55,738 nt of DNA from Smittium culicis (taxonomy: Eukaryota; Kickxellomycota; Harpellomycetes; Harpellales; Legeriomycetaceae). This document shows positions 1-13,032 of this stretch, piece by piece. The stretch lies in assembly GCA_001970855.1 (NCBI GenBank), contig LSSN01000523.1, positions 1 to 55,738 of the forward strand, given 5' to 3'. A program made the position numbers and the translations under genes. The notes beneath the pieces were generated by a model, which saw only the letters and a list, made by a program, of their open reading frames with translations, searched no databases and had not been told where the DNA came from. Each line of letters starts with the position of its first letter. Position 1 is the first letter of the stretch.

Positions 1-154
1 AATAGTAATAGTAATAGTAATAGTAATAGTAATAGTAATAGTAATAGTAATAGTAATAGTAATAGTAATAGTAATAGTAATAGTAATAGTAATAGTAATA
101 GTAATAGTAATAGTAATAGTAATAGTAATAGTAATAGTAATAGTAATAGTAATA
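1..154. repeat. (AATAGT)n hexanucleotide microsatellite
   Basis: About 25 perfect tandem copies of AATAGT run from the first base of the window and dissolve into unique sequence near position 154. The array begins at the window edge, so its true length is unknown. It is not a recognised telomere unit. Confidence 0.95.
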
Positions 155-900
155 ATATCAATTTAGGTTTCCTATGTAAAAAGACAAAATATATAGACAA
201 TAAAAATAACTAGATATATACTTAATAGTAAAGTTCAAGATACAAGATTCAATATTTATCATTTATTTACTTTTTAAGAGATTAAATATAGATATCTAAT
301 AGAATTCAAGCAATTTCACGAATTAATCCCTATCTATTTAGGGAACGTAATGTATTTATTTAACTCGAAATCGTAATCAAAATTAGCCATGTTATAAAAA
401 AATAGCAAATGAATCAAACTTTATACACTAATTGTGAAAGGCCTGCATGCTAATTTTTGGGTATACCAATGAGAATCCTCGGTTGGGTGTAAAATAAATT
501 TAAATTAGTCGCATATAGGGTTTAATGATAAATAGAACACATTAAGTATGAGATATATTATATGGGAATATTTTCTATAACATCTAATTTAATTTACTTT
601 AAAATAACCTAAATACGCTATTATTATTTAAACTTCAATGCATCAACCACCAATTATACACTTTTATTTGTTTAATAAATCGAATATCTACAAAATATGT
701 TAAAATTAATCAAACACTTTAGATCAAAAACTAAATTATATTATCCTATGAGATGAGATGAGACATTTCAAGTCCCACGCACTGTAACTATATTAGCTTT
801 GCCGAAAGGTGATAAAGAATACACTAACTTGTACAATAAAATTATATTTGATAGAGGATGACATAATAAGTTACTCTGATTTTAAATCGATTCTGTAAAG
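155..900. other. AT-rich intergenic stretch, nothing recognised
   Basis: No open frame with a family resemblance, no RNA gene and no repeat end was seen. It may be flank or eroded tail of the decayed retroelement that follows. Confidence 0.5.
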
Positions 901-3830
901 TTATTCAAATAATTTCTTGTGAATCGATAATATGTATCGAAGATCGTATATTTGACCAAAATCCATGCCAAAATAGGCCATAAGCCGATACTCCTGGATT
1001 TTGATGCTAAAGTAAACACTGATTGCTCTTCCCATGGGGGTTGGTGCTTCAGGATGCGGATTATTAGATACTATATCTTGTGTATACATCGTGTGATAGT
1101 ATCCACATATAGAATCTTGGAGATACTATTTACATATCTTATAAACCTATGAATTATATAATTGTCATAGTTAGAGCGAGGGGCTGTGAAGAGATTGAAT
1201 GCTACCTTTTCTTCGTAGACAATGAATACATTTATTAGACATAATATTATATCATCGTGGGGGCTGATCTGCAATGAAATGCCAATTGGGCGGCTACCTA
1301 TTTTTTCTTTATGGGCTACGATTATTAGATTTAGTACCCCTAATCCAATGCTTCTACGCTGGTTGTCAGTCCTATAAACATCGCTGTTAATGAGGAAAAT
1401 TTTTACTGATAGCAACCCGAAATTTTTGGATGTGCCTTGTTTAAAAGTGAGGGAAAATTCTTGGCTCCACTATCAAAGAAATTCAAAACAGGCCTGAAGA
1501 ATGGATTGATTGATTGAAATGTCATTAAATTTTTGATAAATTCAAAAAATATAGGGCGAGCGGTTAGCTCTGCTGGAATATCTGAAATCTGATAAAAATC
1601 CTATCAATATTATTTTTTTGAGCCTAAGTTTAGCTTATAAACAGTGTGTATTTTCTTCCATTGGTCGATTATTTGGGGTGAGCAAATAGGCGTAGATATC
1701 TCGATCGAAATTCTGAAATCTAAAAAGTGCTGCTGAATAGAATTGTACCTGGATCGACGGTGGACAAGTAGTTTGTTGGAAACTATAAATTCGATGGCAT
1801 AAGTGTCAATAACTTAAGTTTCGAGGAAGCTCTTCTGATCTTCCAGGCAATCAAGCTCTAATGTTTAAATTATCATAGCAGTTACTTTCCGCTTTTTTGT
1901 TTCTAGTATGACAGTTTTTGACTGAAAAATAAGTGCCTGTGAAATCTAGAACTCTATCAGTACTGGGAACAAGATTCTGGATTTCCATATTTGAATCACT
2001 AGTTTCATTGTAAATCGGGCGCCGCGGACCTCTGAGCTACCTGGGATATTAGATTCCAGAATGGAAAGCAATATGGATTGTACAATCTGGAGAATAGTGA
2101 TTCAGAGCCACTTTCCCAGTGCTTTTTTTGTGCAGAAATCATCTTTACTATTTTTTCAGCTTCCTGTTCAGGGATGACGAAAATAAGATGCCGTCTTTGG
2201 ACCGATAATACGAGTTCAGATCAGAAAATTTGTTGTGAGATTGAGACCATTCTTTTTGCGCTGTTAGTCTGAATATTTATTAAATACTCATATGTCACTT
2301 ATGGGCAGATTTTGGTCTCCATTCAATGAAAAAATAACTTTTCAGATAGCCTTTTTAGTTCCGTAGAGGTATTGGACATGGAATTCTTTAGATAGGAGTT
2401 TTTTTTTGTTTATTGAGTAGCCAAACACAGAAAGATCCATCACTGTCTCGAGCTTAAATGTGCGCAACACCTTCAATGACTTTTTGTGTTTATATCAATT
2501 TTAGCGATTTAAGGGCTTCATAGACAAGAGTAATAACAGTGATGTATTATTATTCCACAATATAAGTCGCTGGAGTTGATAAAAAATTTCAGTCTCAAGG
2601 TTTCAATGTAAGAACGGGCGACCTTTCCATAAAGTTTGCTGATTCTTCTGAAATGAAAGGCTCTGTATTGCAGATTTTTCTGTGCTACTATCGTTTTACA
2701 CGAGTTCGATATCGAAAGATCTTTTTTTTTGAGCTCAAGCTTTCGGATCTGAATCATTATCCCAGATACTTCTGGACAGAAATTTGAAAGAAATTTCCCT
2801 GGTATATATCACCATTCCAAGATAGATGATCGACTTAGACACGTTTTCGACGAATTCTCGGAAATGGCCTTGAATCCAAGCTTATATATCTTGGAGCAGA
2901 TTAAGCGCGTGTTTTTATGGATCACGTCTTTGGATTCATTCATGATCAGAAGATCTCTCAGATATGCAGAGTTTTAAATTTTTTTCGACCTGGTTAATTC
3001 TAGGTCTAGGAGAAAGGTCCTTGCTAAGACCAGCGGGCGTAACAAAATACTGAATTGATAGAAAAGGAACTGTAAATACCGGATGTTTAAATGATAGTGA
3101 AGGTATCTTTGTTTCTGATTGTAACAAATATGTTCACTAAGGCATCCTGGAGGTCTAAATCCATCAAAAATCCTTTGAAAAAATCATTTGGAATATTTAA
3201 GACAGTTTCTTTATCATGAAATTCAGTTACTCCATGTGGAAGTTTAGCTTCCGGAGATCGAGGGCAGTTCGAAGGATTCCATAATCCTTTGTTATAGTGA
3301 AAAGCTGAAATAAATTCCTGAATCTAATTGATCGTTTGCTTCAATATAAAAGAGGAAAATTATTTCGCAAGAACTTGGCATGTAACTTTAGTCAGTTTTA
3401 TTTTTTTCCTCCTTTTGATACTCTGTATTTTAATTAAGGTTGTTAAAGACGGTTGTGAATCTCTTCTGAACTATGTTTCGAACAAATTTGTTCTTCATCT
3501 ATTTGAGAAAATTCAAATTTAGATATTTTGTGGCGTCGTCAAACTAAACAGCCCTATTGCATCTCTATTGAGACCACTTTCTACGACATATACCTCTTTC
3601 GAGAAAACTTTTCGTTGCAGTAGGAGGCACTGTGACTATTTTTGAGTTCAGCGGATGTTGAAGCATTGGTGTTCTGTACCGTAACAGTGTTTCTTTTAGA
3701 AAAATATTTGATTTATTTCTTCTGGAGCTTGAGAAAGTGTATGATTCGCTGTTTTTTGGCGGCAAGTTTCTTTCCAATAAAGACATTGAATAACTATTCA
3801 TAAATATGAGTCTTAAAATCAAATATCAAT
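901..3830 (-). pseudogene. Decayed DIRS-type (tyrosine-recombinase) retroelement
   Basis: Read on the minus strand, this stretch shows pieces of one Pol-like protein in the order reverse transcriptase, RNase H region, tyrosine recombinase, broken by many stops and frame changes. RT pieces lie at 3300-2518: a DLQDALVNIF block (the SIDLQDA-type motif), a PFLSIQYFV..AGLS block, an IIYLGMVIYT block and an RRISKLYGKV block (the ASFIGK motif of DIRS-like RTs). At 1415-1071 a recombinase-like stretch has HKEKIGSRPIG and a following ILCLINVF block. At 1089-901 a PTPMGRAIS block resembles the recombinase region holding a catalytic Arg. The region is also less AT-rich than its flanks, as expected for inserted coding DNA. 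No intact frame is longer than about 115 codons, so it is dead. Family membership rests on remembered motifs. The ends are not defined and no terminal repeats were found. Confidence 0.72.
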
Positions 3831-6166
3831 CAATGATTCGTTGTTCTTGGGTAGTTACTAAATTTCTTAAGCTACATTTTAGGCGATTTGAGAAAAAATT
3901 GCTCTTTTCATGCTGGAAAAAAAGAAATTATAGGCATTCACAGGTACCCATACCCTAGGTTTCCTAGACTTGGTTAAGAATTAGTAGCTAATTGACCGAT
4001 ATGCTTGTGTGAGGGACAATTTTATTATATATAGAGCGAAATAAATTTTTTGCCAAGCTCAGCGCTTTATCATTCACTAGTTGCAGAGTGTAACTCATTT
4101 TATAGTCTTGAAGCAAGAGTGGATTACAACCATGCACTATTTTTCAGTCAACGGTGTTCAGAGGAAGTCTTCGTAAATCTATCAAAGCGCATCAACGAGC
4201 TTCGGATATGAAATGAAGTCTGTAATGAGTATCTTTATTGGAAAATATTGATAATATACTTCTTGGTTGCACCTCTTTTCACGTAGGGGTTTTAAAAGTT
4301 TGGTTAGTACCCATAAATTGGTCTTGGCTTGTGGAATCTTGGGTTTCAGTCACTTTTTGCATCGTTTAATATTTTTATAAGGAAATAAAAATATAAATTT
4401 TCTAAATACTAAAATTATTTTAAGAAATTTTATACTGTAGAATGCTTTTGCGAAAGAATAGATGATAAAGATAACACTAGCATGTACTTGATATTATATG
4501 CTATAAATATTTTTATTGACTAATAATTTTTGGTTAACTTTTATTCAACAAGATGGTAATACTTAATATGCCTCGTTTATGAAGTGTAATGTGACAATTT
4601 TATAAATTAATGTGAATATATATAATCAAAAACTATACTAAATTTTCTACACTCAAATCTTTGCAAATATAACAATATTATTTGATTTTTTACTATTTTT
4701 TGAGCCTAGAACGCTATAGAATTGATAAAACTGATATTTTTAATAATCAAGTTTGACCAAAAATTTTGGTTAATAAGATAAAAAAAATTTAAAATCGATT
4801 ATCTAACTATGTATATGTAGATACTATATAAAAATATAATACACTAACGGAATTTGATCTTATATAAATTTCAGGCTCATTACTTAGTTTTAGACTTATA
4901 TTATTATCCCACAAAAAAATTTCCAGATATATATTGTATTTAGGTTATTCGTTTACATTAAAAAGTTAAATATTTGGATAAAATTTAAAATCGAGTTATT
5001 TTAATCATCAATAGCTTCATATTAAAAAAAAAACTAAAATGTTGAAACAAGGGTATAGATTTTTTCTGTACCATGGCAAATACCGCATTTTCATTTCATA
5101 CCCCGAAATCCCAAGAAATGGAGCTTTTGATATCATCTTTTTAATAAATAAGATATTACATAAACTTAGAGTGATAATGACTTGTATCATAATATTTCAA
5201 AAATCGAGTATATTGTGGTAGAATGGAGACTCACCATGGTGTTTTATGTTTTAATCTCAATTAAGTGTATTTTTTAACGGCTTTTTAATAACTTATCAGA
5301 TGAAAGTCTTGTATATGTGAGATTCTTTTGAAGTGCAAATAGTTATTTACAAAAAATTTTTTATTTGTCTGTTTGAATGTGCTTAAATACTTGGGCGCGT
5401 CAGATAAAAAATACAATATTTTCTAATAGGTTAAAAAAATAAATGCAAAGCTGATAAGTGGGAAAAGTTAATAGAAAAAGTCTCATAATTAGAAAAAAAT
5501 CCCATATTGTAAAATATCAACAGCAATATCGAAGCTTTTATGAAGATTTTTGCTGTTATTGATAGGCTTTGAGGATCAAAGAAAAGCAGTATCAGGGCTA
5601 GGAAGTTTATACGATGGGAAAGCAGAGAAATTAATTATTGGACAAAAAAAAAGATTTTGTTCAGAAATGTGGAGTTGTATTTTATTTATTGGCTATTTGT
5701 TTTTAACTAAATCGGCAACATAAAACTTTAAAGTCTAATTATTAAATACGCTTTTAATTTATCAACTAGATAGCAGTGTATTTTTTTCTGCGAATAGCTT
5801 GACGCCAAATATTGTAGATGTAAGTGGGAGTTAATTTCGAAGAGTGGAACGTTTTCTGTTCTAATTTTTCCTTGGCTACAAATTTTGTTTGGGGTTTAAA
5901 TTTGATTAGACTCTGCAATAAATAAATTTAGAAGTTTAACCAATATTTCCGCCTAATAGTTCTTAGCATTTAAAGTTCCAAGAAAACACAGTTTCTCTCA
6001 CCCTAAGGATCTCGTATTATTTAATCTGTTATTATTTTTATTTCATATCAATATCTAGTTTAAATTATAACTTTAAAATTAATCCATTCTTCTGTTATTC
6101 AGAATATTACTATCGTTTTTCAACAGCATAATTTTCACGATAAGAATCATAAACTTTGCCTATATA
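3831..6166. other. AT-rich intergenic region upstream of the INSIG gene
   Basis: Very AT-rich with short spurious frames only. The first part (to about 4300) is slightly richer in GC and may be eroded 5' sequence of the retroelement. The last few hundred bases should hold the promoter of the INSIG gene, but no clear TATA box or other element stands out. Confidence 0.45.
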
Positions 6167-7368
6167 ATGTACGATAGCGATCTTGCTTCTCAATTTCCCA
6201 TACAAAGTAGCTCGATTAGTTCAACTAAAATCCCTTCAAATACTTTTTCCAGACTGGAATACTCTAAAAACTTTTATAATGCATTTCGATCTACAAAAAA
6301 ACAAGCTCAAAAGGAAGTAACTTTTCGAATTCAGAAAATCGACTTACTACTACTGTCGATAATTATGCTTGGAATAGGATTTATTTCTTCAATTTTTGTT
6401 ACCATACTTCATTTGCCTAAAGGTAAAATTCTAATTTAAAATAATTGAAGAAACATTTTTTAGAATCTTTATTTCAAAATAGCAAAGTATCCTCATACCC
6501 ATGCTTTTAAAATTTAATGTGTTTTTTTTTTTTAAAATTTTAAAAACACATTTTTAGATCCGTTTAATGAGATTAAATCTTTAAAAAATAATAATTCATA
6601 CATAATTGGCGAATTTCTAAGCAAATCGCAGTATACCTCACTCGAAAGTTGCATTTTCACTTTGCTTATGGGCTTAGGTTATTATAGCATGGACAACTAT
6701 TTCAAAATTTACCCTGAATCTGACTTTGGAACAACTAGCATTCTTAGGTACCGTTATTACTTTATTTTTTAAAATATAATACAAATTTGAAATATAATCT
6801 TTAGCAAATGACTCGTTTTGATCATTCCTCACTTAGGTGTGTCGGCGTATTCTTAGGAATAAACTATCTATACTTTGTAATCAAAATACTTCATATATTT
6901 TATATAGTTTTCTACACTTTCGTTTATAACTTTTTAAACTAGCTTTGATCCTAAATTATATCTGATTTAGAAAATCGAGTTCAATAACTACATTCAAGCA
7001 TTCATAATTTCAGTTGTATTCTCAGTTGTCAACTGGTTAATGTTCGATCAAACCCTGCATGGCCTGATGTTCACCATATCATCATCCATGATCGCCTCTT
7101 GGGTAGTTTTAATTAATGCGTTAGACCTCATCTCAAAAACTGAAACAAAAGACATGGCCAGCCTGTTGATTTATCTACCTGTAATAGTTTTTAAATTTAT
7201 TTATACACATATTTCCCTCTGTACTTTAGTTTTGGCTATATTTTTTAACTTCTTTTTTTATACCTTTTTCTTTAGACTTTGCTATTTTCTTACTGCATTC
7301 TTGTAGCCACTTTGAGTAGATCTTTCTGTAGATCAAGAATTCAAAAAAAGAAGACAAAATCAAAATGA
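6167..7368 (+). CDS. INSIG-family ER membrane protein (sterol regulation)
   Basis: Five exons: 6167-6422, 6558-6747, 6837-6876, 6971-7180, 7276-7368, giving 262 residues. All junctions are GT-AG and keep frame. INSIG proteins sit in the ER membrane and, in animals, hold SCAP and target HMG-CoA reductase for degradation when sterols are high; fungal members act on reductase and sterol homeostasis. Seen here: a 58-residue polar N terminus, a first hydrophobic segment at about 59-84, the hallmark RCVGVFLGIN block (149-158), then KIEFNN at 163-168, matching KLDFANN of animal INSIG, and NWLMFD at 183-188. The Asp of that last block corresponds to the Asp of WWTFDRS in human INSIG1, needed for partner binding. 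Further hydrophobic segments follow, and the protein ends in a basic KKKTKSK tail. The gene is convergent with the DIS3L-like gene, with 250 bp between stops. The family call is firm; the exact partner is inference. Confidence 0.88.
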
Positions 7369-7618
7369 AAGAGAATTACATTTCTATCGATTAAAGTCTC
7401 AGTAGTTGTGGAATACTCGCTATTAATATAATAAACAGTATAGCGCTTTTAATAAATATTAAACATTCCAATTTCGTAATTTAATTACTTTAGCTACTGT
7501 AATTTTTTATTAAGTTATAAATTATTAATTGTTCTACGCCTAAAATAAAAGTAATGGTCTTGCTGACTATAAGCCCAATTTTTCCACAAAAAAATCAAGT
7601 GCTAGAAATTCTAGCTAT

Positions 7619-10600
7619 TTAACAGAATGTAGAGTGTTCTGTGATTTTTAATTTTCTAAAGCTTTCAAGAATGTTATAAATAGACTCTTTTTTGTCTTTT
7701 TTCGATTTAACTCCTTTTCCAATTTTAATATCATTAGCCGGTGTTTTCTTTTCATTATTTGGTTTTTTCCCGTCGGGTCTAGAGACAAGGGCCTTTCTCT
7801 TATCAGCCTCAGTGCTTTCGTTTTTGCGAGTTACGTCCTTGTTGGCTTTTTGGGTTTTAACGTTACTATTGTATCCCTTTCCAATCCTTTTACTGGAATC
7901 ATAATTATCCCGAACAGCAAATTTATCGCTTAAAACATAGTCTGATTTGTATACCAACGAAAAGTACATTTGTGGTAATCGATAATTTGATTCTTGGATA
8001 TTAATCACTATTCGAATTCTGTCAAATATTTTCAATGTTACTGTCCTACTGCTAAAAATAGATTCATAATCGGTATTTTCAATTCCCGAAATTTCTTCGC
8101 CATAGCCTACACCGCTTAATAAAGTAGAATGTCCAATTTTATACTTACTATTTGTTAAAGGACTTTTAGATTTAATATATGAACAAAATTCTCCCCACTT
8201 TGTTTCATATACTTCCTTGCTGCATATTTCAATATTGTTATCTTTAGAATTTTTCATAATATTGCAAGATTCTATTAGTTCATTTATACTTGGATACTTG
8301 ATACGAACATCTGAATTTCCAACTCCATCAATCTTACACCCAGGAATAAAAACTTTGGTATCTTCTATTTTACCTGTTAGTGTTGACAAAGGTAATAATA
8401 TAGACGAATTTATTTTGTTTTCACTAAGTTCATTCAAGTCGTTCTGACCAGTTAGCTTTTTGAAATATATATTTCCAGATAAACCAAGCTGTGGTATATT
8501 TGCCTGTATACTATTTGTGTAGACACCTGTTATCACTGCATCTTTGTAAATTACACCGCTATTTTGATTTTCAGATTCTTTAATTAAATCCGACACGAAT
8601 TTAGTCTGAAATAGTAGAGTTGATTGTCTTGATATTATTTTTGAGTTCCTGTTTATGGTATTTACATGGTCTGATATCTTTGTTATATAATCAATGCTAT
8701 AAAGTTCCCTATTTTCACTATTAAGAGCAAGCTCCAATTTATCATTTTTATTAATCTCAAAATTTCTGTTCGATTCGGTTTCAATTTTCAAAACTTCAAG
8801 GAGTTGCCTATGTACGATAATATCAGTATACCTTCTTATTGGTGAAGTAAAGTGAGTATAAATATCAACAGCCAAGCCATAATGGCTAAAGTTTGGCGGT
8901 GTTGATAAAATCATTCCAGCAGCTAAATAACTAGCCTCGTTTAAACATAGAACAGTAATACTCTTAATTAAAAAAAGAACAAAATGGTCTTCCGAAGTTA
9001 TTTTACTTTCGATAAATTTCAGCGACTTTGATAGAGTCAAATTAGATGTAGTATCAATTTTAAAGCCCTATAAAAATAAAAGGTTGAATTATTAAATTCA
9101 AACAATAAAAAAAAGTTATAAGTAAAAATGATATAATATAAAATATATTTATAAAATAAACAAACTTTTAGCTGGGCAACTTTTTTTAACAAATCAAACT
9201 TTTCTTGAATGGAGGCAGAGTGAATTCTAAGAAGTGCAGAACTAGAAAAGTAATTTTGAATCTTTCTTGCGACTGCACAGTTTGCCATAATCATAGCTTC
9301 TTCGATAACTCCATGTATCTCCAATTTTTGTTTTGGTTTCATGCCTTTTATCTTATTTTGTTTGTCATAAGAGAATTTTATTTCAGTGCTTTCAAGCTCA
9401 AGCGCGCCGTTATCGAATCTGATTTTGCGAATTGCTTTCATTGCTTTAGTAAATTCAACTATACGAGGCCTTAACAAGCTATCCATCGACTTATCTGATT
9501 AATTTAAACGTATTTTAACGTAAATTATATACAAAATTAGTATTTGAGTCAAATAGTAAAGTGTTTTTTAGAATAATAGCGAGTTTAAATGAACCTGGTA
9601 TAAAAAAATATTGATTACCTAGTTTAAATTCGTCACCGATTTCACCGCTTGGGAATACATTTGAAGTATTTAATATATATTGAGCAGATTCGTAGCTCAT
9701 TTCTGATACAGATTTAATCAGGGTTCTGCCAAACCATGTCGATAAAACTTTATATGAGCTATCAAGGTTCCATATAACCGATACTAAGAAATAAAATAAA
9801 ATAAAATAAAATAAATAAATAAAAAAAAAGCCAATGATAAAAGGTTCTAAAAAAATACCTGCATAGCGGGCAGAACCAGATCTGAGTGAGCATATATTTT
9901 CACTAAGTATTTCAGGAACCATGTTAAATCTTCTATCAGCCAAGTAAATAGTATTTCCCCTTTTTCTCGCTTCCAAATCTGATGCTGAGCCAGGTGTAAT
10001 AAAGTAAGATGCATCGGCAATATGAACTCCAAGTTCATATTTTACGCTGCTGAGATCAGGAGATTTTATAATTTCAAATGAAATAGCATCATCAATGTCC
10101 AAACTACCTATGGGATCAATGCTAAAAATAATTTTATCTCTAATGTCAAGTCTTTGAGTATCTGAAAGATCAGGCTTCCATGGGTTAGATTTAGTATCTG
10201 TTGGCATTTCGTTCATAACGTTTTTTGAAAAAGTTAAGTCTGATAAAGATGGTGCTATTTTGTATTCGATAAGCAATGACTCAATTTCTGCTTCTATGTC
10301 TCCTGCTTTACCTAAAAAAAAAAAAAAAAAAATTAAATTATCATGAAATAAATAGATGATAACAATAAATATTTCTGTTATTAAAATAAAAAAAATTTTA
10401 CAAAAGTATTAAAAAACGTCAAAATTGTATATACCCAATTTTCTAACAAAGTGGCCCTGAGGGTATTGACTATCTACAGGCCTGTAATTTTTATTTTCAA
10501 AATATAAAGTAAAATGCAATATTAAAGTTCATTTTAGAAAAACAAAGAAGCTAATCCAAATTCAATCTGAAAAAATTATCAAAATAAAAATTAAAATAAA

Positions 10601-13032
10601 ATAAATTTTTAGAATTATACCAATTATCAATAACAACTTCAATCCGACTATTTGCGATTTCAGCAGCATTAGAATGGAATATTCGTATTTTAGGAATGTT
10701 TATATCCATAGGAACAGCAAGGTGATAAGAGAGCTAGTGGAAGAAAATAAATAATAAATGATTTGAAGAAAAAAATATATTGCATATTAAAATTATATTG
10801 ATAAATTTATTGTAAATTTGGTTACATTAGGATCGTCTAATTGAATAGTCGCTACATATGGGCGCCATTCTCTCTTAATTATACCAACCACCTTTCCATA
10901 ATAACATTCTACTTTGTTAGAAATTTCTCCAGATTCGCTTACTGGATCAATAATCTGATCACCAGCTTTAAAAATATTTACAAAAAAGCGTAAATTAGAG
11001 TGATATTAAGCTAGACATAACAAAGGGGGTAAAATTAAAATTAGAATTAGAGAAATAAGCGTACTGTCAAGTTCGTTATCAATTATTTCATCATCAAACT
11101 CTTCATCTAAAGATTCAATTTTTATGTTTTTTTCTGAGGATTGGATGAAGTTTTGAAGTTCGATGTCATTTTCGGAAAATATTTGTATTGCAACAAGGTC
11201 GCCATGGACTAATTCAATATAAAATTAAGTTGTTATTACAATGGATAGGTAATAACAAACAAACAAGCTATGAGGGTTAGGGCAATGGATAATAGATTTA
11301 TATTAAAAGTTAATATATAGGAGTACCAGCTCTATTAATAAAAGATTCTCCTAAAATAATCACGTTTGGTTTTCCAGCGGAGGATCTATCTATAATAGCT
11401 GACTTTTGAGAAGAATTCAGCTTATGTTTATAGTTTTTAATAACGCCTTGTAATAAGGTTTTTGATTTCAATCCTTCTTCTATTTGGTAAGCAGAGAGGT
11501 GCTATAATTAAAAATCAAAGTGAGTAAATTGTAGATATGAAAATGTGACTTGGTGTAGATAAATAAGACAAGCTTGCACCTCTGGAAATTTCGATTCACT
11601 CTTGAGCATTAACTTTTGATTCAAGTATTCTTCGATCGATGTTTTTGTAATATCCATATCGTTTTTTTCAGTTAATTTTTTAATTTCTTCAAGCTCAAGC
11701 GATCTATTTGGGAATTTATCGATTATGAAGTCTACAAAATCCAAGTAATTTACATTCTCGTCCATTTCTCTTTCAGTGTAATTTTCCTGAAAAATTAAAG
11801 ATGAGTTATTTCAATGAGATTTATTTTAAATTTCTTGCGTGAAATTTGGCAATAGAAAATATTAAAAAATAAATAGCGCTTTAGCTGAGTTGATAAATAA
11901 ATCACTGAATTGAAAGATGGAAATTCTTTGGTATGGTATTGTATGCTCATTCAATTATTCTATACTTTTGAAAATCATTTTATTTATAAAATAATTTTTA
12001 CAATGTATATGGCTTACTTTTATACATAGGATGGAAACTTTCTTAGCGTTGTTGAAATGAGATGAATACCATGATGCAAGCTTTTGAATAGCTGAATGTT
12101 AAAATAAAAATAGCAGTGGGTTAGATTGATCCCATTTCGAGAAATCACTTTCCTTCACCTTTATCTTGAAACTAAAAACATAAATAAAAATAGACTATAT
12201 AATCTATAAACAACCTTTTTTGTTATACTCGTTTTCAGAAATTGTATCCTCTCTTTTGAGCGTAGTTGAGTTAAAAATATCATTGCTAAATAATGCAAAC
12301 TTTCTGTCTTTATCGCTGATGTAAGACTGAATCTTTCGAATTGTACGAAGTCGATCTCTAGTGTCCAGCTATATTTATAATATAATATAAAACAAAACCG
12401 ATATTTACTACTCTTTACTACAAATATTCATTTAAATTATATTCGAATAAAAAACCCACAGCATCAAGAATTGTTTGAGGAATAATCAAATTTCTGATTT
12501 CGGGCCATTCAAAGCAAGAAATGTATCTGCTTGCGACCTAAAGAAAAATAGAAATAAAAAAAAATGAGAATAATACAAGCGAATTAAAAAAATTGATCGA
12601 GAATGGATAAAGAGGTAAGAAGCTTAAATTGTTTAATTGGACAAGTGAAAATTCTATAAGAATTTATATTTTTGAAAAATTTTATGAATAATACATCAAG
12701 TCCGAGGATTATTATTTGATCTCCATTATAAATAGGATCGACTATATTCGAGTAAGAGTCGAATCGACAACATTTATCACAGCCAACAATTTTGCATCCA
12801 ATGTCATTTCTATAGTAATCTAATTTTACCATAAAACAGAACGAGAAATGAAATCTTAATATTTAAAGCAGTTTTATGTTTTATTAAAATGAATTATATC
12901 AAAAATCATGAGACTATATCTCATGATGTACTTACTTTGTCTAACAGCTTTAGTGGATCCAATTTTTTTGTTTTTTCTGAAATTTACATGATCTGAAACT
13001 CCAAAACCGCCAGCTAAAATTATATTTTTCAT
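7619..13032 (-). CDS. DIS3L1-type RNB exoribonuclease (exosome nuclease)
   Basis: Sixteen exons on the minus strand: 13032-12936, 12819-12695, 12537-12460, 12368-12229, 12171-12149, 12091-12018, 11786-11580, 11501-11327, 11208-11065, 10965-10826, 10733-10621, 10481-10435, 10311-9859, 9783-9619, 9494-9166, 9067-7619; 1252 residues. RNB-family 3'-5' exoribonuclease of the exosome. An N-terminal YYRNDIGC..GC..C element is followed by a PIN-like domain, cold-shock domains, the RNB domain and S1. The RNB catalytic set is complete: SIDPIGSLDIDD gives D520, D526, D528 and D529, with SPIRRY at 845-850. PGWK-like SNPWKPDL, WFGRTLIKS, NGALELES and the final YNILESFRKL match animal DIS3L1 better than DIS3. 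The PIN position expected to read PDTN reads LGLD, so endonuclease activity is probably absent, as in DIS3L1. A Lys-rich linker (about 1180-1230) precedes the C-terminal helix. The 23-nt exon 5 is the least certain part. No upstream in-frame start was chosen because exon 1 opens at this ATG. Confidence 0.88.
9785..9826. repeat. Intronic AAAAT/AAAT microsatellite
   Basis: A short run of AAAAT then AAAT units lies within an intron of the DIS3L-like gene. On the coding strand it is a TTTTA/TTTA tract just upstream of the 3' splice site and so doubles as the intron's pyrimidine-rich tract. Confidence 0.85.

Noticed and set aside
901..1152. Short frames on both strands as small genes
   Set aside because: The minus-strand frames read as recombinase debris of the DIRS relic and the plus-strand frame is its shadow.
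7619..13032. Calling the RNB nuclease an ordinary Dis3/Rrp44
   Set aside because: The PIN active site looks degenerate and several conserved blocks and the C-terminal tail fit DIS3L1 better.
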